Source: an uncultured Dehalococcoidia bacterium (lineage in GTDB: Bacteria; Chloroflexota; Dehalococcoidia; Lucifugimonadales; CATOSD01). From it: 64,000 nt of DNA. The translations under genes and the position numbers were made by a program. This document shows positions 23,416 through 32,436 of this stretch, in pieces (positions within the stretch are counted from its first letter, which is position 1; each line of letters begins with the position of its first letter). The stretch is from assembly GCA_951812395.1 (NCBI GenBank), contig CATOSD010000002.1, positions 1,044,442 through 1,108,441 of the forward strand. The letters are read 5' to 3'. The notes under the pieces were generated by a model. That model was not told the DNA's origin. It worked only from the letters and a program-made list of their open reading frames with translations, and did no database searches.

Positions 23416-25884
23416 CTAGCGCTGCTCCTCGTGCCGCCGATACACAGCCTCTATCGCCTCGTCGAGTTCGATCCCCCAGTTCTGCACCATCGAGCGGAGC
23501 CGCATGTTCTGATACGCGCCCCAGATTGTCATGGCGGGCGGCACCAGCAGGATGGAGACGATCAGCGAGTATGCGATCGTAATGGCCGCGGTGAATCCGA
23601 ACTGCTGGGATGCGGCCAACGGCGATGCCACGAGCACTCCCAGACCAAGCGCAGTCGTGAGCGCGGACCCGAGAAGCGCCGAGCCGGTAATGGAGAGCGT
23701 CCTGATGGCCGCCTGCTCCGGGTCGCGTGTGCTCGAATACTCCTCCCTATAGCGGTGAATCATGTGGATGGTGTAGTCGACTCCGATGCCGATTGAGAGG
23801 GCCGTGATAATCGAAGTGATTATGGTGTACGGGATGTTCAGCAGCGCCATTGTGCCCAGCACCGAAATGAGGACGAGCACGATTGGCCCCACTGCGATGA
23901 GCGCCAGCGCGGGGCGGCGCACCGTGACCCAGAAGAAAACCGCAAGAACAATGAGGGCCGCCGCGATGGTCGTGCTGATTGACTCGGTCTGACGTTCGGT
24001 GATTGCGTCCGTAACGGTTACCGAGATTATGCTTTCGGAGGTCGCCGTGATCGTGTCGTCTTCGCCAAACCAGAGGTCTTCAATCTCCCTCTGCAGCGCC
24101 CGGGTCTGCTTAGGCATGCCGGAATAGGCCGGGAACTGAAGCAGCATCGCATCGATTCCCTCGTGATCGTTGACCAGGAGGCCGGAGGTCGCCGGATCCT
24201 TCGCCTGAAGCCTGTCAAGGAAGTCTTGCATCAACGCTACGTCCAGATGCACTCCGGCGTGTGCCTCCGTGAACAGGGCGGCGAGGTCAGGGTCGTACTT
24301 GTCGCCGGGCTCCTCGCTGTCGGTGGTCCAGTCGTTAACGAGCAGTTCGTATGACGTCTGGATCGGTCCAGCCGCGGCCCGCGGGCGGGTGTTTGGGTTC
24401 TCGAATGCGGATGTGAGGTCATCAAGGTTCAGTAGCGTCCGGGTCTCCGTTGCCTCGGCACTTACCAGTATACTGGCCATCTCCGTTGAGCCGCCCACAG
24501 CCGCATCTAGCGTGTTCATGTCCTCCAGTAAGCTCCCACCCCTTGGCAGGATGTCGCGAATGCTGAACTCGGACTCCAGGTCAGTGGCCGCGAATCCCAG
24601 TCCAATAGTCACTACCAACACACCGACGATGTAGGGCATGGGCCTGCGGGTCACTTCCCTACCGAGAAGCTCCGCGCCGCGGCTGACGCCAGGCAGTGCA
24701 TTCGAGATTGGGCGAGGATCAGCCAGATTGCCCTTCGCCTCGCGCCTGCGGTCGATGATAGTCCGGCCGGCCGGCACAAGCGTCAGCATCACCAGCAGGC
24801 TCATACCCACGCCCAACCCCGCGATGATTCCAAAGTCGCCAACAATTCCGATTGGAGAGAACAGGCTCGCCAAGAGGCTCACGATCGTCGTGATGGCGGC
24901 CAGCGTCAGGGGTACGGTGACGTTCGCGAGGCCGCCGCGGACTGCCTCTACGACACGAGCACCGCCCGCCCGCTGCTCACGGTAGTGCGACACGATCTGG
25001 ATAGCGTAGTCCACCGTAAGTCCGATTACGATGATGGGCACCATCACGGTGAGCGAGTTTGGTGGGCCCGTCAGGCCCAGACCGTTCGGGCCCAGCCAGC
25101 CTTCTGCTCCGACAATCCAGATGATCGACATGAGCAGTCCAGCCAGCGTGAGCAGCAGGTCTGAAATTGTGCGCATGAAAAGCAGTATGAGCGCCGCGAT
25201 GAGGAGGAAAGCGAGACCTATCAGCGGCGCCATCCCCTCTTCCGTTGCCTTCTTGTACTCATCCTCGACCACAACAGACGAGATGCTGCTCGCACGCAGG
25301 GGCCCTTCGGACCCCGCGGCTAGGTCGCGGATCCTGCGTTCGGCGACTTCGATTCGTTCGTCGCCCGTGTCGCGCAGACGAATGGTCGCAATGGCTACCG
25401 GCGTCCCGTCGGTATCGGAGCCGGTCAGTGCGTCGAACGCGCCGGCGACGCGTGGGAGTACGCGGGTGGAGTCGATTTCGGCCTGCGTCACCGAGTCCAG
25501 GCTGGGTACCTGGAGAATGGCTTTGAGAATGGCCGATGGCGCGACGACGGCGGTATCCGGCGCCAGCAGATTGCTTACCAGCGGGTCGGTGGCGATGACT
25601 TCGGTAAGGCGGTCCATTTGGGATAGGCCGCCGGGCGTGAGAGCGTCGCCGCGAAAGAGGAGAGTTACCACGCTCTCTTCGCCGGAATCTCCAAAGAGCC
25701 TGTCTATCTCACTTAGGGCTTCGGCCACCGCGCTCCCCATCGGTAGAGTCGACGCGGTTTCCGGTGGTGGCGCGCGCAGCACGGCTCCCGCGCCCAGCGC
25801 GACGGTTATGGCGACGAGTACGAGAATCGTTACGTATGGACGGACCGTCACCAACCAGCTAAGCCGGGGGAGTAAGTTGCTCAT
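23416..25884 (-). CDS. RND/MMPL-family transporter (HAE3-type)
   Basis: About 822 aa with two repeated RND halves. Each has an N-terminal span, a large extracytoplasmic loop and a six-span bundle: first VRPYVTILVLVAITVALGAG then IGLAFLLIAALILLFM, second RRPMPYIVGVLVVTIGLGF then AALIVLAVFFWVTV. The conserved LTVDYAIQIVSHYRE and IGVDYTIHMIHRYRE segments mark the HAE3/MMPL subfamily. These proteins move hydrophobic molecules such as hopanoids, sterol-like or complex lipids. ATG 25884 (AAGGA upstream) is preferred to the TTG at 25914. It follows the Rieske oxygenase gene by 72 bp on the same strand, so co-transcription is likely. Confidence 0.92.
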   Translation of the reverse strand: MSNLLPRLSWLVTVRPYVTILVLVAITVALGAGAVLRAPPPETASTLPMGSAVAEALSEIDRLFGDSGEESVVTLLFRGDALTPGGLSQMDRLTEVIATDPLVSNLLAPDTAVVAPSAILKAILQVPSLDSVTQAEIDSTRVLPRVAGAFDALTGSDTDGTPVAIATIRLRDTGDERIEVAERRIRDLAAGSEGPLRASSISSVVVEDEYKKATEEGMAPLIGLAFLLIAALILLFMRTISDLLLTLAGLLMSIIWIVGAEGWLGPNGLGLTGPPNSLTVMVPIIVIGLTVDYAIQIVSHYREQRAGGARVVEAVRGGLANVTVPLTLAAITTIVSLLASLFSPIGIVGDFGIIAGLGVGMSLLVMLTLVPAGRTIIDRRREAKGNLADPRPISNALPGVSRGAELLGREVTRRPMPYIVGVLVVTIGLGFAATDLESEFSIRDILPRGGSLLEDMNTLDAAVGGSTEMASILVSAEATETRTLLNLDDLTSAFENPNTRPRAAAGPIQTSYELLVNDWTTDSEEPGDKYDPDLAALFTEAHAGVHLDVALMQDFLDRLQAKDPATSGLLVNDHEGIDAMLLQFPAYSGMPKQTRALQREIEDLWFGEDDTITATSESIISVTVTDAITERQTESISTTIAAALIVLAVFFWVTVRRPALALIAVGPIVLVLISVLGTMALLNIPYTIITSIITALSIGIGVDYTIHMIHRYREEYSSTRDPEQAAIRTLSITGSALLGSALTTALGLGVLVASPLAASQQFGFTAAITIAYSLIVSILLVPPAMTIWGAYQNMRLRSMVQNWGIELDEAIEAVYRRHEEQR

Positions 25885-25956
25885 GGCGCATCCTTGAGTT
25901 TGCAGTTCCGACAAGCGCTGCGTCGAGTCGACCGCCCTCGTAGCTTCCCTCCAGTG

Positions 25957-27012
25957 CTAGGAATCGGAACCCTCCTCGTCGCGCGGGTCCGGATAGAACT
26001 GGGCGCAGTAGGCCCTGAAGGGCATGATCTCGCCGTCGGATCGGCACAGGCGCGGGCGGGGCTTGTACTGCTTGTTGCTCCAGATAACCACGTCCTTCAG
26101 CACATCACGCCGCTGAAACTCCGCGATGAACCTGTTCATGATCGGGGCGCGCAGCCCCACCGGGAGAAAGCCCAGCCCCGCAATCCAGCGGCTTGGCTTG
26201 CGTATCTCCCGAACTTGAGAGACCAGCGACAGGTCAATCAGTGTGCCGTCCACTGGAGTCGCGAGAACCCAAAGTCGCATATCCATTCCGATGGACTTCT
26301 CACGAATCTCGACTAAGGAGTAGCCGAGACCGTAGATGCTTGCCCGTGCCGCGACGTCGAGCGAAATCTTGCCGAACTTGGCTATTTTCTGATTGGTTCT
26401 GAAGTCGAAGCGGCTCTCGAGCAATGGGCCGTCGACTGAGACGCGCGCGGCGCGGCTCACGCTCTCGTAGCCGTGGACGTATCGCAGGTGGCCCAGATCT
26501 ACCGAGTTTTCGGTGGTCTCCTGCGGATGACCGGGAAAGCGGAGGGTCCGGATTACGAGGCCGCTCCACCCATCCTGGCCCGGTGGCTCGCTGGGCAGCT
26601 GCCATTGCTTTTTTCGACCATGGATGCCCCACCAGGCGAATATCAGCCCAAGCACTTCCTGCGTCTCGTAGACGCGAAGGGTTGCTGTTCTGGGAGGTTC
26701 CGCATATGGAGTGGCGGCGCACTGGCCGGTGGAGTCGAACTCGAACCCGTGGAAGGGACAAACCAGCCGACCATTGCGAATGCAGCCTCCCGCGGCGGGG
26801 CCAAGGTTGGCCCCCAAGTGAGGGCAGGCGGAGTCGGCTACGCAGACGCGGCCGCTATCGTCGCACCAGACTACTACGTTCTCTCCCATCCAGGTCCTTT
26901 GAATGAGTCTGGACTTCAGCAACTCACGCCGACTCGCAACGTAGTACCAACCCTCTGGAAAGGGGTCTAGTGTTGGCGTGTAGACCACCGGCCTGAGTCG
27001 TGTGGAAATCAA
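25957..27012 (-). CDS. Rieske non-haem iron oxygenase (KshA/DAF-36-like)
   Basis: A 351 aa oxygenase component. The Rieske [2Fe-2S] site is complete: CPHL (C63, H65) and CPFH (C85, H88). The mononuclear iron site is visible as N169-x2-D172-x2-H175-x4-H180 in ENSVDLGHLRYVH. The opening DPFPEGWYYVASRRELLKSR and the VLGLIFAWWG strand resemble steroid-type Rieske enzymes, meaning 3-ketosteroid 9-alpha-hydroxylase KshA and the cholesterol 7-desaturase DAF-36/Neverland. A ferredoxin reductase must come from elsewhere. The TTG start at 27012 has AAAGGAGG five bases upstream. It is followed by the RND exporter gene. Confidence 0.9.
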   Translation of the reverse strand: MISTRLRPVVYTPTLDPFPEGWYYVASRRELLKSRLIQRTWMGENVVVWCDDSGRVCVADSACPHLGANLGPAAGGCIRNGRLVCPFHGFEFDSTGQCAATPYAEPPRTATLRVYETQEVLGLIFAWWGIHGRKKQWQLPSEPPGQDGWSGLVIRTLRFPGHPQETTENSVDLGHLRYVHGYESVSRAARVSVDGPLLESRFDFRTNQKIAKFGKISLDVAARASIYGLGYSLVEIREKSIGMDMRLWVLATPVDGTLIDLSLVSQVREIRKPSRWIAGLGFLPVGLRAPIMNRFIAEFQRRDVLKDVVIWSNKQYKPRPRLCRSDGEIMPFRAYCAQFYPDPRDEEGSDS

Positions 27013-27320
27013 ACTAGCCTCCTTTGTCTCATCGTTGGAGTTGGTGGCTCAATCTCCGTCCAATCGACGCACCAATTGTTCTGGGAGCACTTTGCCCGTC
27101 GTATCACAAGTGACGGCACACTAGCACGTCTGTACTCGGAATTTCTAGGATGTTCTTCAGCAGAATCGGAACTGCGTGATCTAACACACAGAACTGCGAG
27201 CAGCGGGGTTCGAGAGTTGTCTCCAGAGCACATTTCCCTCCTATACTTCGCACATCCCGTCTGCGCCCCAAAAGTTGCGGCGAAGCCATGGCGTCCGACT
27301 TTCGGGTTCTGGCCTCTCGT
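27013..27320. other. Intergenic region, 308 bp, upstream of the Rieske-RND operon
   Basis: AT-richer than its flanks. No promoter pair is convincing. An 82-codon plus-strand frame (27076-27324, TTG start) has no RBS and no known motif and runs antisense into the hydrolase gene, so it is not called. The operon promoter probably lies here. Confidence 0.4.
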
Positions 27321-28418
27321 CTAGACCATGCGGGATGGCCTCACCGGGCCGACGAACACGTTCTGCGGGACAAGGCTCTCCCGGTCGACGGAGAACCGCA
27401 TGTCGATGCCCTCGGTGGCGACCCTGCCCATCGCCGTGTAGCGTCTGCTCTCGCCATGGAGGCCGCTGCGGTTTCCTCCGGAATGGGTCCGAACCCAGCC
27501 TGGGGCAAGTATCTGTTCGCCTTTCCAGTTGCCGCCAGTAGCCACCAGCAGCCCGTAACGCGCCAAGTCTTTCGCGCTGATGACCACCCAGCCTGGACCG
27601 CTTCGAACGGGGTTGCCGTCGATCTCGTAAGGCGGGTCGAGATAGGTGTATGAGTCGGGAATCGTGGGGTAGAAGTACTTCTGGTCCTTGACGTCGCCAC
27701 CGATGTGCCAGTCCCAGTCATCGGCGGCGATCCCTATCTTACTCATTATCTTCTCGTCCATCACGTCCTTGAGGTCTCTGCCCCAGAGGTGGGTGAGCGC
27801 CTGGGCCACGCGCCAGGTGCCGGCGCTGCTGTAGTGGCGGCGAGTGCCCGGCTCGATGTGCGAGTAGAGGTCGTAGAATGGGTCGCCGGTCCACTCGGCC
27901 CACGCGGGGACGCCGGGGATGTCATCGGTCCTGGTGTTGCGCTCCATCCAGTCGATTCCGAGCTCAATCGCGAACCCGCCGTAGTGTCCAGCCCCCCACT
28001 TGATGCCAACGAGATGCCGCCATGTGAGAGTCTTGTGGTAGCCCTGGTCCAGGCATTTGTGGGGATGCGAAAGCTGCCCCTCTCCGGTCCAGGTCTCGGA
28101 TATGAGGTCGTCGGCTTGCACCATGCCTTCCTGCACTGCGAGTCCAAGCAGAGCATACGTGAACGCCTTGCCGGTCGAGGCTGTCTGGAACTTGTAGTCG
28201 CCGTCTCCCCAGGTGTGGACGAGGCAGCCGCCGCGCGTGAACACGGCGCCGAACTTGTCGCCGGTATGGTCTTCGCCTCCAAAGTCGGCGCCCCTGGCGT
28301 GGATGGTTGACAGGAAGGCGTCGAATTTGGCGCGATCGAGGCCCGCCTCCTCTGGAGTGATCTGAACCCACTCGTCTTCCGGGAATGTTACCCAGTCAGG
28401 TATGTGAGTGGTGCGCAT
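27321..28418 (-). CDS. Serine hydrolase, beta-lactamase/esterase EstB-like family
   Basis: A 365 aa protein of the class C beta-lactamase-like family (PF00144). The SxxK motif is ASTGK (catalytic Ser and Lys), the second motif is HYSSAG (Tyr), and WRVAQALTHLWG plus GPGWVVISAKDLARYGLL match later family helices. Such proteins are esterases, D-aminopeptidases or amidases. No signal peptide is apparent. ATG 28418 has GAAGGGGG ahead. It is on the same strand as the Rieske and RND genes but 308 bp away, so a shared transcript is uncertain. The third (HxG/KTG-like) motif is not clear near the C terminus. Confidence 0.85.
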   Translation of the reverse strand: MRTTHIPDWVTFPEDEWVQITPEEAGLDRAKFDAFLSTIHARGADFGGEDHTGDKFGAVFTRGGCLVHTWGDGDYKFQTASTGKAFTYALLGLAVQEGMVQADDLISETWTGEGQLSHPHKCLDQGYHKTLTWRHLVGIKWGAGHYGGFAIELGIDWMERNTRTDDIPGVPAWAEWTGDPFYDLYSHIEPGTRRHYSSAGTWRVAQALTHLWGRDLKDVMDEKIMSKIGIAADDWDWHIGGDVKDQKYFYPTIPDSYTYLDPPYEIDGNPVRSGPGWVVISAKDLARYGLLVATGGNWKGEQILAPGWVRTHSGGNRSGLHGESRRYTAMGRVATEGIDMRFSVDRESLVPQNVFVGPVRPSRMV

Positions 28419-28637
28419 CGGCAACCCCCTTCACTGTCATATCGGCACGGCGGCTTTCTCGGCCCGACTATAGCAATGGCCGCGCCAGACCGCAATATCG
28501 GGGTCTGCGTGCTGAACAGTGTCTACAGCTTCGAAGGCGTGAGTGTGCGGGTGGGGCGCGGTGGAGGTGTCGGACCTCTGTGGTAAACTCAGTGAGTGAA
28601 ACAAGCCCATAGCTTCGGTTTTCAGAAGGATGCACCG

Positions 28638-30668
28638 TTGATAGCTTTCTCCAAGCCTATTCTTCAAACGCCCTCCCCTGACTGTGCCCGCCGCTCCCTC
28701 TCAACTCTGGTGACGCCTTGGGTGCTCGCAGCGTTGCTGCCATTCGCGGTGTTGCTGTTTGCCGCGTGCGGGGACGCCGCCGAGCCGACACCGGCGCCGC
28801 CGTCTTCGACAGCGGCCCAGCCCCCGCCGACGGCCGCACCCACTGTGGCGCCCACCGTCGAGGCCGCGCCGACCTCGGTGGCCCAGCCATCGCCTGCGCC
28901 AAAACCGACCGCGACACAGGCGCCGGCCCCAACTGCGCAACCAACGCCGGCCAGCGAGGGAAGCGTGTTAGACCGGCTGAAGCAGAACGCCGCGGACTTC
29001 CAGTACACCATCGGCAAGCACGGCGGCACGCTAACGACCGCGACGATTGCGGAGCCTCTGACGTTCAACCTCGCTATCGCAAATGACGCATACTCGGCCG
29101 GCGTCTTGAGCTACGTCTTCGAGGGGCTGACCGAGACATCGTGGCTGACGGACGAGGTCGAGCCGAGACTGGCCGAGTCCTGGGATAGCTCGGACGACGG
29201 ACTGACGTGGACCTTCAGGCTGCGCCGGGACGTGAGGTGGCACGACGGTGAGCCGTTCACCGCTCATGACGTGGAGTTCACCTTCAACCGCATCATCTAC
29301 AACCACGACATTCCGGCGGCCGCCAGGGCGTCGTTCCACTTCCGGTTCCTCAACGAGGAGACGGGCGAGTGGGAGGAGGCGCCGATGACGGTCAAGGCGC
29401 TGGACAATTACACCGTCCAGTGCGTCCTGCCCCAGCCCTTCGCGCCATTTCTGCGATCGATGGGCACGGCGATTTTCCCGAAGCACATTCTCGAGCAGTA
29501 TGTTGACGACGGCACGTTCAGCGAAGTGTGGGACATCGAGACTGACCCGGCTGAGGTAATCGGCACCGGCCCCTACACGATCGAGAACTACGTGCCGGGC
29601 GAGACGGTGATCCTGCGTCGAAACCCGGACTACTGGCTGGAGGACGGCGAAGGCAACAAGCTGCCTTACATCGAAAAGTTGGTTGACATCATGGCGCCTG
29701 ACTTCGACGCGGAGCTCGCCGCGTTCATTGCGGGAGAGACCGACGTACATGGCGTGCTGGGGGAAGAGCTGGCGCGGCTGGAGCCTATGCAGCGAGACGG
29801 CAACTTCACCATCCACAAGCGGGGGCCGCAGTTCGGATTCACGCTGATAGGGTTCAATCAGAATGAACGTGTTGACGAGGAGACTGGCGACCCGTACCTC
29901 GATCCAGTCAAGCTGGGATGGTTCCAGCAGAAGGAGTTCCGGCAGGCGGTGGCGTACGCTGTCGACAAGGGCAGGATCATCGACGAGGTGCAGCACGGCG
30001 TCGGCTATCCTCAGTGGTCGCCGGTCAGCCCGTCGGCGGGCGATTTTCACAATCCGGACGTGCGGCGTTACGAGTACGATCTGGACAGCGCACGTGAGCT
30101 GCTCGACGGCCTTGGTTGGGTAGACACTGACGGCGATGGAGTGCGCGAGGACAGGGATGGGAACCCGATCGAGTTCACGATGGTCACCAATACAGGAAAC
30201 TCGGTACGCGAGCGCGTTGGCGAGATTGTCAGCGAGGGCATGAGGGACGTTGGTCTGGGAGTGGATTTCAGGCTGATCGAGTTCGGAGACCTGGTCAACA
30301 GGATCGTTCAGACGTTCGACTGGGAGGCGATGATCGTTGGTTTCACCGGTGGCGCCGACCCTCACGAGGGCATCACCTTCTGGCACAGCGGCGAGCCGCT
30401 GCACGTGTGGAACCCCAGCCAGGAGGAGCCGGCGACCGACTGGGAGGCGGAGATCGACGACCTGTATCTGAAGGCCAGCGCCGAATTGGACCGCGCCAGG
30501 CGAGTGGAGTACTACCACCGCGCGCAGGAGATCGCCGCGGAGAACGTGCCGGTGATCTACACGACGCTGGCGGAGCGGCTGACGGCGGTGCGTAACGTGT
30601 TCGGCAACACGACGCCGACACTGTACGCAATCTGGGACGCGCGGTACGTGTACCGCACGGACCAGTAG
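28638..30668 (+). CDS. ABC transporter substrate-binding lipoprotein, oligopeptide family 5
   Basis: About 676 aa with a lipoprotein signal peptide ending in the lipobox LFAAC, then an 80-residue Pro/Ala/Thr-rich linker, then the SBP_bac_5 fold (GGTLTTATIAEPLTFN, SYVFEGLTE, LAESWDSSDDGLTWTFRLR, VRWHDGEPFTAHDVEFTF, GTGPYTIENY, FRQAVAYAVDKGRI). Such proteins bind peptides, nickel or sugars for an ABC importer, but no permease or ATPase is adjacent. The start is taken as TTG 28638 with AGAAGGA upstream; GTG 28596 is an alternative. It probably serves a transporter encoded elsewhere. Confidence 0.9.
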   Translation: MIAFSKPILQTPSPDCARRSLSTLVTPWVLAALLPFAVLLFAACGDAAEPTPAPPSSTAAQPPPTAAPTVAPTVEAAPTSVAQPSPAPKPTATQAPAPTAQPTPASEGSVLDRLKQNAADFQYTIGKHGGTLTTATIAEPLTFNLAIANDAYSAGVLSYVFEGLTETSWLTDEVEPRLAESWDSSDDGLTWTFRLRRDVRWHDGEPFTAHDVEFTFNRIIYNHDIPAAARASFHFRFLNEETGEWEEAPMTVKALDNYTVQCVLPQPFAPFLRSMGTAIFPKHILEQYVDDGTFSEVWDIETDPAEVIGTGPYTIENYVPGETVILRRNPDYWLEDGEGNKLPYIEKLVDIMAPDFDAELAAFIAGETDVHGVLGEELARLEPMQRDGNFTIHKRGPQFGFTLIGFNQNERVDEETGDPYLDPVKLGWFQQKEFRQAVAYAVDKGRIIDEVQHGVGYPQWSPVSPSAGDFHNPDVRRYEYDLDSARELLDGLGWVDTDGDGVREDRDGNPIEFTMVTNTGNSVRERVGEIVSEGMRDVGLGVDFRLIEFGDLVNRIVQTFDWEAMIVGFTGGADPHEGITFWHSGEPLHVWNPSQEEPATDWEAEIDDLYLKASAELDRARRVEYYHRAQEIAAENVPVIYTTLAERLTAVRNVFGNTTPTLYAIWDARYVYRTDQ

Positions 30669-30708
30669 GGGACGACGCCTATGGCGGCATCACCGAAAAT
30701 CAGAATCG

Positions 30709-32313
30709 TCACCTCTCCCTGAGGCGGTAGAGGGTGAATCCTTCCACCTCCTCGAAAGGTTTGTACTCCGCGTCGACGAAGTCGAAGAAGGGCTTGAAGT
30801 CTGAAGGGTCGTGGACGTACCTGTAATCCGTTGGCTGCCAGGTACTTCGCTCGAGCGGGTCCAGAGGCGCCAGGCGGTGGTTTCCGGTGTCCACGATGAT
30901 GGTCGGCCTGTGACGGATGACGTCCGCCATGAATTCGCCCCGGCTGGCCGCGTTGGAGTAACCGGGCTTGACCAGCGGGTACTGGTAGAAGAACCGTGTG
31001 GGGGCGTGGCGCTCGGAGTGCGTGTAGATCCAGCTTTCGGCTCCCCACACCAGAATTCTGTCGTCCGCGTGCGATTGCTCGCGAATGAGGGAGACTACGA
31101 GGTCCTGGCGGGCCGTGGTCAGGATTTCGCTGGGATTCATGTACTTGTCCGCCATCTTGAAGACGCGGTTTGGCGCGACGCCTGCGAACAGTGCGGTGAA
31201 GGTCAGCGCGACAAGGATTGCCGCGGACACCGCTCGTGGACGAGCCTTGAGCTCACGGATGAGAAGCCACGCCAGGAATGCTATCAGGACGACGGCGACC
31301 GGAAGAATGGCAAGGTAGTAGTGACCCCAGGAGAAGCCGGACATGACGATAAGGGCGACTTCGACCGGCCCCAGAATAACCGCCACGGCAAGGGCATTGT
31401 AAAATTGGAGGCGCCTTGCCCTGCCCGTCGCCAAGTGGTAGAAGCCGATGAGCCAGCCCAGCGCCAACAGCGGCGTCAAGATGTTCAGGCTGTTAGCGAG
31501 TACGATGAAAGCCTTGATCCTGCTGGTGAGGGAGGCGTCAACGTAGGCGAAATTGTAGGCGATGTAGGCGTCCCACATGGCGCCCCAACTGCCTGTTGCT
31601 ATCAGCAAGGCTGAGGCGGCTGAGAGGATAGAAACTCCTCCCACCGAGGACCAGGCTATCAGTTTCAGGGCCGGTCTTCCCTGGACGGCCCACAGGATGC
31701 CAATCGCAAGCCAAACGCCTATCAGGTTGGCACGGAGCAGGAACGCCATCGCGCCGAGCATCCCGATGGCGAGTGCGGCCAGGACTGTTCGCCTCCTCTC
31801 GTCCTGCTCTAAGCGCGTCGAGGTGAACAAGACAAGAGCGAGCAACTGGAACAGAATGGAGTAGCCCTCGGTGAGGTTGCCGCCCCGGTTGAAGCCGGCG
31901 AAGTACGCAAGGAAGAGGACGAGAGCCGGGAGCGCGGCTGTTCTTCCGAAGTTGTTGGCGGCTAGCTTGAATACTAGCCACCCCGATACCACTAAGAATA
32001 TCGCGTTCAAGAGCCAGATTCCCGGTACTCCTGCCACGGCCAGCGCCGCCGCGTTGAGGAGATAGATGAGCGGGCCCTTGTGGTCCCACCTGTCTGCGTA
32101 GGGAAGCTCCCCGGCAAGTATGCCCTCGGCCACGTAGATGAAAGTGCTCGAGTCTCTGCCGGGTGGCGCTACCATGTAATCTAGCGCAACGACAAACGCG
32201 CCGAGGATTAGAAGCGCCCACGCGAACTTCAACAGGCGTTCCGCCCTGTGGGCGACGTGGCCGGCCGGCTCAGGTGTCGGGGGAGGTCCGGGCGCTGGAT
32301 GGGGCGGCTTCAT
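30709..32313 (-). CDS. Multi-span membrane glycosyltransferase-like protein (ArnT/PMT type)
   Basis: A 534 aa integral membrane protein with about 11-12 spans. After the first span comes the acidic loop DYMVAPPGRDSSTFIYVAEGILAGELPYADRWDHKGP in two parts, where conserved Asp and Asp-His-Lys residues match the GT-C fold of PMT/ArnT-like enzymes that use polyprenyl-phosphate sugars. The C-terminal soluble part (RILVWGAESWIYTHSER, then RPTIIVDTGNH) resembles the extracytoplasmic domain of this group. It shares strand and spacing (83 bp) with the upstream UDP-glucose dehydrogenase gene. It may add a sugar to a lipid or glycan at the outer membrane face. Confidence 0.8.
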   Translation of the reverse strand: MKPPHPAPGPPPTPEPAGHVAHRAERLLKFAWALLILGAFVVALDYMVAPPGRDSSTFIYVAEGILAGELPYADRWDHKGPLIYLLNAAALAVAGVPGIWLLNAIFLVVSGWLVFKLAANNFGRTAALPALVLFLAYFAGFNRGGNLTEGYSILFQLLALVLFTSTRLEQDERRRTVLAALAIGMLGAMAFLLRANLIGVWLAIGILWAVQGRPALKLIAWSSVGGVSILSAASALLIATGSWGAMWDAYIAYNFAYVDASLTSRIKAFIVLANSLNILTPLLALGWLIGFYHLATGRARRLQFYNALAVAVILGPVEVALIVMSGFSWGHYYLAILPVAVVLIAFLAWLLIRELKARPRAVSAAILVALTFTALFAGVAPNRVFKMADKYMNPSEILTTARQDLVVSLIREQSHADDRILVWGAESWIYTHSERHAPTRFFYQYPLVKPGYSNAASRGEFMADVIRHRPTIIVDTGNHRLAPLDPLERSTWQPTDYRYVHDPSDFKPFFDFVDAEYKPFEEVEGFTLYRLRER

Positions 32314-32358
32314 GGGGCGTCATCCCATCCCGTGGGCTCCCGCGTTCGTGGGAACAAC
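32314..32358. repeat. Dispersed palindromic repeat, type C, copy 1
   Basis: Palindrome of the type CTCCCGCG-TTCG-TGGGAA preceded by CGTCATCCCATCCCGTGG, immediately upstream of the membrane glycosyltransferase start. It resembles the widespread ATTCCC-NNN-GGGAAT repeat class known as dRS3 in Neisseria. A second copy is at 33842-33890. Confidence 0.6.
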
Positions 32359-32387
32359 GTAGCGGTGGCGGAGGAAGGGACAGGCGG

Positions 32388-32436
32388 TGTCCACCCTCAC
32401 CCTTGCCCTCTCCCTCGAGGGAGAGGTGAATTGGAG
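32388..32436. repeat. Dispersed palindromic repeat, type B, inside the 3' end of the UDP-glucose dehydrogenase gene
   Basis: CCACCCTCACCCTTGCCCTCTCCCTCGAGGGAGAGG in two arms (CCTCTCCCTC and GAGGGAGAGG). It covers the last 12 codons and the stop of the dehydrogenase, giving the tail SNSPLPRGRGQG. Confidence 0.75.

Noticed and set aside
27076..27324. 82-codon plus-strand frame upstream of the Rieske operon
   Set aside because: TTG start without ribosome site, no recognisable motif, and it runs antisense into the hydrolase gene.
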